From positions 18,258,501 through 18,322,500 of the forward strand of contig LR990046.1 in NCBI GenBank assembly GCA_905147135.1: a stretch of DNA of 64,000 bases, written 5' to 3'. The notes below the pieces were generated by a model. The model saw nothing but the letters and a program-made list of their open reading frames with translations. It was not told where the DNA came from and did no database searches. Positions 11,490 through 21,809 of this stretch are shown here, one piece after another. The stretch's first letter is position 1; every line of letters starts with the position of its first letter. The stretch comes from Blastobasis lacticolella. Its lineage: Eukaryota; Arthropoda; Insecta; Lepidoptera; Blastobasidae. Position numbers and translations under genes: made by a program.

Positions 11490-12200
11490 GTTCGTGTAAT
11501 AGCGGCCATGTTTGTCAGTAATATTGGTTTATAGAAGCGATCAGCCTTCTATAAGTTATGAAGCCGATAATTAGCCTTTTTGAGATAATTAATAAAGATT
11601 TTTCAAGAACTCCCATTAATTTGTAACGAGTTGCTTTTGTAAACCGCACGAACTGTAAAGTCTCGACATAGAGATACTACGTGAAAAACTTCGACGTAGT
11701 ATCGACATGGCGGGAAAAAATCGCAGTTAGCATTCCGCATATTAGGTAATATGTACCTATAGGTACCTACATTATTATACGATTTGGCCGGATATTATAG
11801 ATTTTCACTAACTTAGTTGTCTGCTCAATTATCACTAATACGACTATTATCTTACACTAGTATACCACTTTACTTTTTCATATCTATTTAGGCAATTTCA
11901 TTTAATAACTATAAATAAAATGTTGTATGCAAAAAATGTTGAATATAGCCGAAGGTTCAGTGTGCAAATAGATACAAGAGTTGTCTAATGACTTGGGTAG
12001 TTTGAACGACCCAAAATAATTATACCAACTCTGACCAAGGGTTCTTTACGACATTTGTAACGGGAGTAAGAGATAAGGCCAAGTAAGTACTGGGGCTGCG
12101 TCTATCTGAGGCTTTTGATGTTTGATTCGAGTTCCTCAAAATTGTGTGTTCTATGAATATAGTTATTCTTATTTTAAAGACATTATAAGTAGTAGTAGAT
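11490..12200. other. No gene recognised
   Basis: AT-rich, with one short hyphenated inverted repeat around 11669-11695 (ACTACGTGAA and TTCGACGTAGT). No repeat family shared with other parts of the window was seen. Confidence 0.45.
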
Positions 12201-12203
12201 TTA

Positions 12204-12468
12204 GCCGTGTGGCGTCCGGCAGAGTAGAATAGCGCCAACCCCATATACTCGTGGGTGTGTCGTACAAGGCACTAACGTTTTTGAGGCATAAGATCTAGAG
12301 TCTCCGAAGGCTGGAAAATAGGCAAACGTTTTCCATTGAAATATATACAACACTGCAATCTCCAACCCACCTGCGAAGCGTGGAGATTATGGCAATAACC
12401 GCCCCTTCGTGGGAGAGGCCCTGAGTCCTGCAGTGGACTGTTATGGGCTGTAATGAATGAATGAATAA
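12204..12468 (+). mobile_element. S2 SINE-like element, full length
   Basis: Runs from GCCGTGTGGCGTCCGGCAGA to CAGTGGACTGTTATGGGCTG with an (ATGA)n tail. The internal block GTGGAGATTATGGCAATAAC is diagnostic. Related copies occur at 33113, 37464, 48132, 51512, 55189 and 55498. It is non-coding and ends in a simple repeat, as retroposed SINEs do. Confidence 0.85.
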
Positions 12469-12882
12469 GTAATACAACATTAATTAATAGAACATTAATT
12501 GTACTCGTCTAACGCCACGTAAAACCTATAAATCTTGTAAGACCGCTTGAAATCCGGTTATAATCTGAATTTTCAGCCTATAACTTGTCGACTCAGAACG
12601 GCTTATTTTTACGCTATACAATTTGACGTGTATTTCGTTCGAACGTCTCGTAGACGATAAATCGTGAGCAGAGTTTATGTACTCAAATACAGATGCTTAA
12701 CTTGACAATACTTAAGTCTGACTTAAGAGCGATTTGAGTGTTGGTCGCGATGAGTTGTGAAACAAAAAATTATTTAAAATAAGGTAGCGAAATGTCAAAA
12801 TTGGGATTTCTCAAGCCCAAATACTCAAACTATACTTAAAATTATTAAATTCAGAAATGAAAATTTCTAAAGTTTTACTTAA

Positions 12883-13135
12883 GTAGAGCTCGTCTAATCT
12901 AAAATGACGCGCCCCACTATTGCATTAACGCACACAAGCAAGTTTAAAATATGGACGCAATACATATACAAATGCCGTTGTAATTGGTCATTCAGTTGCC
13001 GGTGAGATTCAAACGTAGGAGCACCCGTCGTGCATTGGCTCCACAGATGAAGTGTCGTTATCAATATTTGCACTCACACATCGAAATCAACTAACTAAGT
13101 AGTGCCCCACTCATTTCAAACTAGACGAGCTCTAC
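12883..13135. mobile_element. MITE with ~30-bp terminal inverted repeats
   Basis: The left end GTAGAGCTCGTCTAATCTAA pairs with the right end, which reads CTAGACGAGCTCTAC (reverse complement GTAGAGCTCGTCTAG). Complementarity extends inward through the GCCCCACT block. 253 bp, no coding. The target-site duplication is unclear. Confidence 0.6.
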
Positions 13136-13364
13136 GTTCTAAACCTGAAATTCTCAATCCAGAAATCGGCTGACAGTACCACTACTTTTCTCTTCGACTG
13201 TACCGAACGTGCTGTTGTGCGCAGGCGGACCAACGTTTTGTGGGTTTACTAAACCTGGTAGGGTTAGTACAAGAAATATGCTACAAAAGGAATATTTTTA
13301 ATAATTAAATATTTATGTATTGTGCACGTCTTAAACTACTTCCAGTCATCACGTTCTCTTTGCT

Positions 13365-13492
13365 GTAGGCCTGCTGGAAGAAATTTCTTTTTAGAAATAA
13401 GTAGTGCCTTTTGTGTCATGTATATATTTGCCATATCTTTGTTACCATTTTTGTGTGCAATAAACTATAAAATAAAATAAAATAAAATAAAT
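13365..13492 (+). mobile_element. LINE 3' end with (AAAAT)n tail
   Basis: GAAGAAATTTCTTTTTAGAA followed by AAGTAGTGCC and GTGCAATAAA, ending in tandem AAAAT. A second copy lies at 46225-46345 with an (AAAT)n tail. 3' end only. Confidence 0.7.
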
Positions 13493-13938
13493 TTCTTGTA
13501 CTCGATGACGTGGGATTATGTCTAGTCACAGTCAAAATTGTTTGTTTGTGAATATGGGTGTTAGATATTAGGTACTCCCTGTTTAGTCGCGACAACCAAA
13601 CTACGCCATGCACACATGATTACGAAACCGGCGTCATGTCTCTGTTGACAACGCGCCATTTCTATTAATTATTTGATCTATGCATATACCTATCTGTCTT
13701 AGAAGATTTTCCGGTTCTACTTGCCACTAAAATCGGAAAATTTATCACCTTGCCACGGCTAAACAAATGGAATAAAACTTTATGCGGATAGTCACAACAA
13801 ACCATTGGTCAAAAGCAAATCAATGAGTAGATTTCAAGGTGACTTTAAAAAAAAAAAAATTCTTTTCGCCAATAGATGGCTCAATTTAGTGCTAATATTA
13901 TGTCAAACATACACACAAGGATGAATAACATTGAATGG

Positions 13939-13952
13939 ATAACTGTTTGTAT
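13939..13952 (+). repeat. Left target-site duplication of the Penelope insertion
   Basis: ATAACTGTTTGTAT, perfect match to 16061-16074. It overlaps the first two bases of the left inverted arm. Confidence 0.85.
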
Positions 13953-14096
13953 ATTATTATATTAGACGGGACTTGGACGCGACGTACCTTTATGATTTGT
14001 TTTCCCGACGTTTCGGTAGGGTTACACCCACCGTGGTCACGAGACGACTGCCGTGGGAGGTGACAGCTGCGGTGATGTGCTAGTAGACTCCTACCC

Positions 14097-14918
14097 TCAC
14101 ATAAAATTGTCAATTTGTTGTTGATTCGGAACTGCACGACACACAACACTCACGATATCCACGGATGCGTCCGACGATAACTCTTGTGTCTTACGGTTAT
14201 TTATTTTGCACACCACTGGATTCCACGACGCCGAAAGCTTATATCCATCTTTCCGATTGAAAGTTTTGTACTTTTTAATTTCAATCGCTTCCCGAACCAT
14301 ACGTGGATAATATTGCCGGTCAGTGGAGAGGACATTAGGCGCATGCAGTTCTATCCAGTGGTTTGGGCCTGAGTTGAGCAGGTGGTCTGCTATGGCAGAT
14401 TTATTCGTCTGGTGGTTTTTAACTGCAGCTATATGCTCTTTGACCCTTTCGGCAATCGAACGTTTAGTTTGGCCAATGTATGAGCTTCCACAGCTACAGT
14501 CAATCTTATAGACACCTGGCGTCTGATACGGGATCACATCCTTTGGCGTACGCAGCAGGTTCGCTACCTTGAGGTGCGGGACATAAATTTTCGGAATCGA
14601 GTAACTACTCAGTACTGATCCGATCTTATCTGTCACCCCTTTCACATACGGTAGGAATGCTGATTGCCGACTTACTTCTGTGAGCTTATCCCTCTTTTTC
14701 CGTCTCGCCGGCTTCTTTATCACCTTGTACCCGTTCTTCCGTAGTACCAGCTGGACATGTGACAACTCGCTCTCTACGTGGTCCGAGTCACAAAGATCTC
14801 TAGCTCTACTTGTGAGCGAGGTTATGACGGAGAGTAAATGTCGGGGATGATGGTGTGATGAAGCATTCAGGTATCTTTCCGTGTGTGTTGTCTTTCTGTA
14901 TACCGAGTGCGCCAGAGA
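14097..14918 (-). pseudogene. Penelope-like RT/GIY-YIG ORF, 5'-truncated inverted copy
   Basis: An open frame of 273 codons to the stop at 14097-14099, lacking a natural start because it is cut at the inversion joint (14919). It holds the VYRKTTHTERYL thumb-region motif of Penelope reverse transcriptases, a lysine/arginine-rich linker, and a GIY-YIG nuclease domain beginning GVYKIDCSCGSSYIGQTKRS. It has no RT palm and no catalytic aspartates. Sequence is identical to the forward copy over the shared region. On its own it could at most yield a nuclease fragment. Confidence 0.88.
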
Positions 14919-14920
14919 TT

Positions 14921-15883
14921 TTTAAAGGTAGTGAGCCGGAAGTAAGACAATATTTAGAACATCTAAATTCAATCCACCCAAAAACAAAATTCACGCTGGA
15001 GGTGGAAAATGACCGACAATTGCCGTTCCTAGATGTCCTGGTAAAGGTACGAAATGATGGATCTCTGGCGCACTCGGTATACAGAAAGACAACACACACG
15101 GAAAGATACCTGAATGCTTCATCACACCATCATCCCCGACATTTACTCTCCGTCATAACCTCGCTCACAAGTAGAGCTAGAGATCTTTGTGACTCGGACC
15201 ACGTAGAGAGCGAGTTGTCACATGTCCAGCTGGTACTACGGAAGAACGGGTACAAGGTGATAAAGAAGCCGGCGAGACGGAAAAAGAGGGATAAGCTCAC
15301 AGAAGTAAGTCGGCAATCAGCATTCCTACCGTATGTGAAAGGGGTGACAGATAAGATCGGATCAGTACTGAGTAGTTACTCGATTCCGAAAATTTATGTC
15401 CCGCACCTCAAGGTAGCGAACCTGCTGCGTACGCCAAAGGATGTGATCCCGTATCAGACGCCAGGTGTCTATAAGATTGACTGTAGCTGTGGAAGCTCAT
15501 ACATTGGCCAAACTAAACGTTCGATTGCCGAAAGGGTCAAAGAGCATATAGCTGCAGTTAAAAACCACCAGACGAATAAATCTGCCATAGCAGACCACCT
15601 GCTCAACTCAGGCCCAAACCACTGGATAGAACTGCATGCGCCTAATGTCCTCTCCACTGACCGGCAATATTATCCACGTATGGTTCGGGAAGCGATTGAA
15701 ATTAAAAAGTACAAAACTTTCAATCGGAAAGATGGATATAAGCTTTCGGCGTCGTGGAATCCAGTGGTGTGCAAAATAAATAACCGTAAGACACAAGAGT
15801 TATCGTCGGACGCATCCGTGGATATCGTGAGTGTTGTGTGTCGTGCAGTTCCGAATCAACAACAAATTGACAATTTTATGTGA
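14921..15883 (+). pseudogene. Penelope-like RT/GIY-YIG ORF, 5'-truncated forward copy
   Basis: True element sequence begins at 14920. The open frame continues upstream into antisense DNA of the inverted copy, so an ATG at 14855 is an accident of the joint. 320 codons remain: the end of the reverse transcriptase with LPFLDVLVKV and VYRKTTHTERYL, a basic linker (KPARRKKRDK), then GIY-YIG from about 15464 with the CSCG and YIGQTKRS motifs and a conserved arginine in AERVKEH. In full elements RT makes the cDNA and the GIY-YIG domain nicks target DNA. Here the palm domain is missing. No internal stop or frameshift is present, which points to a young copy. Confidence 0.9.
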
Positions 15884-16060
15884 GGGTAGGAGTCTACTAG
15901 CACATCACCGCAGCTGTCACCTCCCACGGCAGTCGTCTCGTGACCACGGTGGGTGTAACCCTACCGAAACGTCGGGAAAACAAATCATAAAGGTACGTCG
16001 CGTCCAAGTCCCGTCTAATATAATAATATGTGTAAAGAACGCGAGTTTAGTTTGAAACAA

Positions 16061-16074
16061 ATAACTGTTTGTAT
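16061..16074 (+). repeat. Right target-site duplication of the Penelope insertion
   Basis: Perfect copy of 13939-13952, placed directly after the 31-bp unique tail of the forward copy. Confidence 0.85.
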
Positions 16075-16196
16075 TTTTTAATCGGACATGTTTTAACGTG
16101 GTGGTGATCACCGCCAAGCTACATGCGACATAAATTTATGACGTGACTTGAGTTCTCCTCCTATCTGATTCTAAAACTTGACATAAGAGTTAAGTA

Positions 16197-16620
16197 CAGC
16201 GCCATCTATTTATAAGGAGATAAAACTTGTTTCCTGATGTTTTAAACTATCGCGTTTATTATTACGCATTTTACTACACACTTTGTTGACAAAGGTACGC
16301 GGTAGCAAACCCGGAACATACCCTTAAAATGTGAAACTTGTTTCCTATTCTTAAACTGTCAAATTGAAAACCTCTCATACTCCTTACAGCGCCATCTATT
16401 TATAAGGATATAATTCTTGTTTCCTATTCTTAAACTGTCAAATTGAAAACCTCTCATACTCCTTACAGCGCCATCTATTTATAAGGATATAATTCTTGTT
16501 TCCTATTCTTAAACTGTCAAATTGAAAACCTCTCATACTCCTTACAGCGCCATCTATTTATATGGATATAATTCTTGTTTCCTATTCTTAAACTGTCAAA
16601 TTGAAAACCTCTCAAACTCC
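16197..16620 (+). repeat. 79-bp tandem array with decayed leading unit
   Basis: TTCCTATTCTTAAACTGTCA starts at 16342, 16421, 16500 and 16579, exactly 79 bp apart. Each full unit holds CAGCGCCATCTATTTATA. An older partial unit with the same block is at 16197. Between them, 16235-16330 is a half copy of the fold-back element at 38190-38340. The adjacent units are nearly identical, so the array is recent. Confidence 0.92.
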
Positions 16621-16624
16621 ATAC

Positions 16625-18000
16625 GCTATCCAAGAATCAAAGGCTCGTAAATTGCGACGAAATAGTGAGGGTAGCTTTAAAACTGACCAGAGGCCGATTG
16701 GTCCGCCCTCATTAGGCTGCGGTCACGTTGCAGCCACAGCTTGCCCTAATACCGGTCCCGTAGCTACCTACTACAATTTATTGAACCCTGCTATCTACTT
16801 ACAGGGCGAGGTCTATGATAGAGACACAGTAGGAAAATCGGCCTGCCCCAAAATAGGGACGAAGTGGATTTATGTACTTGTAATGAGACTAACTTTGACT
16901 TACGATTTGGTTCGTGAAATTCGGTTATGTCATGGTACCGAGTTAATATTAATATTGAACTTTGAGATGCTGGTAAAATGGGGTTAGTCTGATGACCTGA
17001 GGCTATAGTGGTCACTCACACTCTATTAATCAAGCAATGTTAATATGGCAATGCAGCTTCAAGGCACTTTTAAACGTGACACTGCTTGGGAAGGACTATT
17101 CGAATAGTTTTCGTCTTTATTTAAATATGTATTATCACTGCAGTTTATAAGTACATTGCTGGTGTTTTTTCTTTATTTCTTTCAGATTAATTGATTACCC
17201 TCATTTTGGACGAAGCATGATTGTGAATTACTTTGCGTTGACAGTTGTATTATTGACACTAATTTAACGTGGCATGTATTTAAATTGCTTAATCAAGTGG
17301 CATTTTCATGCAAACAAAGCACGCCATATATGTGACAACTCTGATAACTGGAAATACTGTAAATCACCCATCTTACCCTTAGCACATAACAGAGAACAGT
17401 GAGTGATCAATGTAGCCCCTGCATATCAAATAAAAAAGTTGAGTAAAGAGAGAGTAAAGAGTGAGTAAAGCATATTTTTTTACTCACTTTAATTCCAACA
17501 TATGTTTTTTACAAGATAAACTCTCATGTTCCAGGAAAGACTGATGAGCCATTAAAGCCTGAACCACAAATCGTAGGAAAACAATATTACTCATGTAAAA
17601 TTGAAAATACATTCATTTTTGTATAAACAGTTGTTTGAAAAAGAACGCTAATAACGGCAAGACCCTACATCACCTGCTTTTAAACTTACTTACTTATTTA
17701 TGGCGGCATTAATTTTATGCGATCCACATCGATGGATATCCCAAAATAACAGCACAAAGTAAATTGTTAAAATAATCATTATCCACTGTTGCCCTAACTG
17801 GTAAGCGGAGATAGGGCGAGGTAAAAGTATTATGTTAACATTTTAATTAATTAATTCCATAACGGATCGTCTGTCTGGGCCCTCTGTGTTCATTAATTTA
17901 CTTGGTAGAGATTTCCTAAATTAATGTACACCGGTCAATGGTAGCGCATAATCTAAGATTTTCCTTTAGGTAGGCAGATATCTATTCCTAAAACATAGAC
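16625..18000. other. No gene recognised
   Basis: Contains a 128-codon frame (16601-16987) that starts inside the tandem array and has no motif. I regard it as chance. The rest is AT-rich. A short GAGTAAAG-rich patch lies at 17440-17480. Confidence 0.45.
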
Positions 18001-18005
18001 TATAA

Positions 18006-18100
18006 CCGGGGTGTCCAAACATTTGGCCTGTGTGGTCTACTAGTGGTCATAAATATTTTTTGCGGTCTACTGCAGTATTTTTTTATTGGTTACTTGTTGC
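18006..18100 (+). mobile_element. Possible hAT-type terminal fragment
   Basis: CCGGGGTGTCCAAACATTTG followed by GGCCTGTGTGGTCTACTAG resembles the 5' ends of hAT elements (CAGGGGTGTCCAA type). No partner terminus was seen, so it is a fragment at best. Confidence 0.35.
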
Positions 18101-18134
18101 GTATGCCCTAAAACGTGAGAAATAGGTACCGAAA

Positions 18135-18300
18135 CGAGGCCGGTATCAGGAAAGATGTCTTAAGGGAGGCTCAAGAAGCGATGGATTGACAGTACCGAGA
18201 CGGATCCGAGAGCTAATGGCTTACGACGCGAGGATGCCGATTACCGGGCGAGTGGGGAAGAAGAGAAAGTTTAAGAAAATAAAATCCGGGATTGACCGCT
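18135..18300 (+). mobile_element. RTE-like LINE C-terminus
   Basis: Encodes RLKKRWIDSTETDPRANGLR then REDADYR, matching the GRPKKRW-D tail of endonuclease-reverse transcriptases. The 3' UTR block ACGACGCGAGGATGCCGA also occurs in reverse at 35640-35810 and 61738-61870. 5' truncated. Confidence 0.7.
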
Positions 18301-18923
18301 TGTTTGTACAGTACAACCCTCAGCAGTGGGCTTTATTGGCACAATAATTCAGTTTAGAACGTTATCCTGTCCTTGTGTCTTAAAAAAATCTATTTATTTT
18401 TATTGACTCTCGACGACTAGTTATATTGCCTTCGCGGTCGACTTCTTGGCCACCCATGGTCTGTAATAATGTCGTTCTCCAAGGCTGTCTATCTGTCACT
18501 GTCTTAGAAACGCGTCAATCAAAACTTCGAAATGTTATACAGGACAACGGTGCGGTGTCATAACACTCGGGAAGAATATAGCTTCTTAATAATGAAAAAT
18601 ATTTTATAATAATTTCAGTGGTTTCGATTCGAACACCTCCATAAAGGCAAACAGCCAATGTCCAGTAGATACTACCGAATTGTGAGAAAATATTCCCCAG
18701 TTTCCTATTATACATTGTCAAAAATATCCGACCAACGTTTGGGGTATCGCAATGGTTAGAGAAGAATTTCAATATACAACGCGTTCTGGGGCTGTGGAAC
18801 TATTTGAATAAAATACCTTTCGTCACAAAGTAGCTGGACTTTTTTAGAGACCGTTCTTGGCTGTTGCTGTGCTTTGGCTTCGGTTTCTTTATCTCTTTTA
18901 TTGATATCGCATGTTGGACTTAT

Positions 18924-19178
18924 ATAATGGCATTAGTACGAGTAATGATGCCTACAGCTAAATTCTATCGCACCGCTCGCCACCGACAGAGAGTTCATCC
19001 TTTGGAGTCAAATTGGTCGCAAACTGTGCGGTTCCAAACGAACTTTCTCCCACGCACACTAAGGTTGTGGAATTAAATACCTGGAGAGGTTTTCACTGGA
19101 GAGTACAACATGGATTTCTTAGAGAAAGGGGTGAAAGGGGTAAGCTTGTTTGCCGTCGTAGTGGTATATAAAAAAAAG
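18924..19178 (+). mobile_element. LINE-B 3' end with RT C-terminus
   Basis: Encodes ARHRQRVHPLESNWSQTVRF, then FLPRTLRLWN and a premature stop, then PGEVFTGEYNMDFLEKGVKG, ending with an A-run at 19170-19177. Other copies are at 33955, 41226 (reverse) and 53938. It has an internal deletion near 19140 relative to 53938. Confidence 0.75.
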
Positions 19179-19182
19179 TAAG

Positions 19183-19500
19183 GGCCTGTAATACTCTACA
19201 GCTTCGAGACTTGGCCTGCGCTGACGAAGCTCCTCCGCGATCTTCACGCCAATAAAATGAAAATGTTGCGATGGATGTGCAGCGTTATGCGACTTGGCGT
19301 AATGCATAACATCCGTGGCCGGCTTGGCGCGAGAGGCATCAAGGATAAGTTTTAAGAGGCTTACCTGCGCTGGGTTGGCGCAGGGAGACCCAAGAAGCAA
19401 TGCATTGACATCGCAAAATCTGATGCGCAAGCCATCGACGTGAGAATGAACAAGGTCTTTCGCTGGAGAACCTGGGACAATGAACACTTTCGGAAACCAA
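19183..19500 (+). pseudogene. RTE-like reverse transcriptase C-terminal fragment
   Basis: A continuous frame with one stop reads LYSFETWPAL, then KMKMLRWMCSVMRLGVMHNI, then YLRWVGAGRPKKQCID. This matches the YGSETW, MLRW-CGVTR and RW-GH-GRPKK-W-D landmarks at the end of RTE-type endonuclease-reverse transcriptases. The catalytic domain is absent. It sits directly after the LINE-B poly-A. Decayed copy. Confidence 0.75.
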
Positions 19501-21000
19501 TTATTAGCCGATGCTCAAGGGCAGAGGAGGTTAGACAGAAGAGGTGGACAATCCTAGCCCTATCCAGCAAGACCGCTCGCTGCAGTCTCGCTATCACTTG
19601 TCGGTCACGCTGCACGCAATCCCAACTTTTTCAGATGAAAGCGATATAAAGTTGAGACGAGGTCGTTGTTTGAGACTACGACTGGCATTATAATAATAAT
19701 AAATTATCTAACAGTTTATTGAACCGGGCGTAAGGCAAGCGATTTTAGCAACTATTTTAAAAGAAATACAGTCCTTGTGTACGCAGACTTTCTAATAACT
19801 TGCAGATTGCTTTACACAAAATTAACGAAAAATTCAATACTTATTCTTTTATTAAACTGGCTAGACGTACATTGAAAGTTTAATTACGATAATATATACG
19901 CTAGGCAATATTTGACTTTACACGCTATGGATTTTATTATGATGGAACATAGCACACAACAAGTTCATCATAAAAAGTGAATCCTCCAATTATTTCGCAA
20001 TCATGGATCTCTTTGATACTTATTTTTATGAGTCGACGTTTCCGGATCTTAGTAATTATCTTTTTTCGGAGTCAGTACTTCGTTATAAGGACCTGTAGAC
20101 TAAATACGTAACATGTTTGTAAACAATTCTGTGATTTAAATAATTGAAATTGTTGCTGATTTCATGTATTCAGTTGCTAATAAAGTTCCATTGCAATAAA
20201 CTGAAACTATTATCGTTATATAATAAGTATCGTTAGCAACATAGTTACGTTATTTAAGCCTACTGACATTTGTGTATTAATGACACAGAAATTACCACGC
20301 TTAAAACCGATATGCCATTTTGTTTCACAGTTGTAAAAAATACTCCTGCATACATACCTTGCTATTTGGTTTCCTTGGTATCTGGTTTGGCCAAAAAGTT
20401 TTGCTTCGCCGGCGCTCTCTATCGCCGGCCACTATTATTTGAACTGGCCCCGAGTTTCGTACCGGAAAAGCGGGAAATTACGTTTATTGCCCACTATTCA
20501 AATGCATTATTAGAACGGGCAAATGGCGGAACGGATTGTTCTCGGACCCAGCGCCCTGATCCTCGTGTAGGACTTGTATAGCTGTTTGTGTGGACGGTGT
20601 TTGGTATTAGGATGGACTATGTCCATATGTGTTGAGTATCGGAAAAGAATCTGAAAGAAAGGGGAAGAAAGATATCGTGAACTGATTAGGTTTTTTCTTA
20701 CTCTTTTCATTGAATTCGTTGTATTGAGTTTTTAGTGTTGGAGCTCAGGCCTTGACAAGTTTCTTTCGTTAGTTACCATGCTATTGTACAGTATAAGACC
20801 GTGCGCTATATACCACTGTAAAATGGATATTCCTGCACAGTTGTTGTAAGCACAAAAACATTTCTTAGAAAATTCTTGTCCCCTTCTTTCAGGCAATTCA
20901 ATTTAGCTAACGACGCATCTAAAATCGTCGCTGCAGCTGCAAAGGAAAATGTTCTTAAAGCTTTCTGCATGGCAATGTATTTGCTCTAGCAATAAAAACT
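19500..21000. other. No gene recognised except a micro-ORF
   Basis: Unique-looking DNA. GC-richer patch at 20390-20545 without open frame of note. See 20003-20098 for a small frame. Confidence 0.4.
20003..20098 (+). other. 31-codon acidic micro-ORF
   Basis: ATG-initiated frame MDLFDTYFYESTFPDLSNYL followed by 11 more residues and TAG. It is acidic and aromatic, and two AATAAA-like signals lie 80-100 bp downstream (TAATAAAG near 20178, CAATAAAC near 20195). It could be a micropeptide gene, a first exon or chance. I recognise no family. Confidence 0.2.
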
Positions 21001-21003
21001 AAT

Positions 21004-21332
21004 CATCTTGGCGTTAATATCCCGGACTATGACCCAGGATTTGGCAGATCAGGTAACTACAGTGGAGTGACTGCCATCTGTCCTCCGTGACCCTGCTACC
21101 AGGGGAATCTGACCAGATTGGATTATGTACACACATTCAGTCGCATGAATGTGCAGGTTTCATCACGATATTTCCGCTCACCGTAAGAGCATAAATTAGT
21201 ATGTAACTTATGTAGGCACATAACTCCGAAAAAAGTCAAGTCGTCACAGTGCATGGCGGCAGTGGGAATTAAACCCGGTACCTCTCGCTTACGTCTCCGA
21301 TGAGATACCTCAACCAATAGGCCACCAACTTC
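21004..21332 (-). mobile_element. S1 SINE, full length
   Basis: In reverse, the order is 3' end (CATCTTGGCGTTAATAT), body (CAGTCGCATGAATGTGCAGG), B box (AAACCCGGTACCTCTCGC) and head (AATAGGCCACCAACTT). A short poorly matched stretch sits between body and head. Confidence 0.85.
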
Positions 21333-21379
21333 TTGCTGTAGTTTAAGGTGGTTTATCTTAATTTTACTAGACATATTTA

Positions 21380-21600
21380 TACAATATATTGAGCGCGGTC
21401 CGGCTTTGCCTGGCATTGCCGGGCACGGTCCGGTCGTGACTGGCGTGGGGTGGGTTTGCTGCTGCCATGGGGCGGCCAGCGTGTCACTGTGTGCTTCCTT
21501 CCTACTTTCCTACCCCCCTCCTTTTTGACGATTGAAAGAGATATTTAATGTCCTAATCAATAAATAAATTTTGAATTTTGAATAAAATTTTTGAACGCTC
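21380..21600 (+). mobile_element. Family P retroposon 3' end
   Basis: GC-rich start (GGTCCGGTCGTGACTGGCGT), then GACGATTGAAAGAGATATTT, then an AATTTTGAATTTTGAATAAA tail. Reverse copies are at 34327-34440 and 43800-43955. A 5'-truncated LINE end or a SINE. No ORF recognised. Confidence 0.65.
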
Positions 21601-21621
21601 TTGTATTATACCTAACTTAAA

Positions 21622-21807
21622 TAACGGACCCGGCACGACTACTTTACCACTACCTCCCTTTTTTTCTTACTTATAAACCTCCCTAATGAATCACTCTATC
21701 TAATGTTGAAATCGCATTCAAATCCGTTGCGTAGTATACAAGATATTTGTTTACATAGATACTTAGGCACAGAAGCGACTTTGTTTTATACTATATACAG
21801 ATCGATA
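21622..21807 (+). mobile_element. Family G element
   Basis: CGGACCCGGCACGACT start with the internal block GAATCACTCTATCTAATGTT and the TTTTATACTATATACAGAT end. The CCTACC-rich tract is almost absent. Confidence 0.7.
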
Positions 21808-21809
21808 TT

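Larger units (their letters stand above)
13951..16029. repeat. 969-bp inverted repeat arms, 141-bp spacer
   Basis: The left arm 13951-14919 is the reverse complement of 15061-16029. Paired positions sum to 29980 at every point checked (arm ends, stop codons at 14097 and 15883, the internal TTG at 14765 and 15215), so there are no indels. The shared 222-residue translations are identical. The spacer is 14920-15060. Confidence 0.93.
13939..16074. mobile_element. Penelope-like element, inverted double copy, with target-site duplications
   Basis: A complete insertion bounded by 14-bp direct repeats ATAACTGTTTGTAT (13939-13952 and 16061-16074). Inside are two head-to-head copies of the 3' part of a Penelope-like retroelement. 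The inverted copy lies on the left (13951-14919). The forward copy lies on the right (14920-16029) and is followed by a 31-bp tail (16030-16060) absent from the left arm. Penelope elements are known for partial inverted or tandem copies next to the main unit, so the arrangement fits the family. Neither copy holds a full reverse transcriptase, so it is non-autonomous. Confidence 0.92.

Noticed and set aside
14184..14511. Plus-strand open frames of about 62 codons, and their mirror images at 15469-15796
   Set aside because: They are antisense to the Penelope-like ORF copies and are duplicated only because the arms are inverted repeats.
14855..14920. ATG start of the 342-codon forward Penelope ORF
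   Set aside because: These codons are read from the antisense of the inverted copy. Real element sequence starts at the joint, 14920.
16332..16620. Regular repeats that might suggest a CRISPR array
   Set aside because: The 79-bp units are contiguous with no unique spacers, and the DNA is eukaryotic in texture. It is an ordinary tandem repeat.
16601..16987. 128-codon plus-strand frame after the tandem array
   Set aside because: It begins within the repeat unit, has no motif and has no splice or start context.
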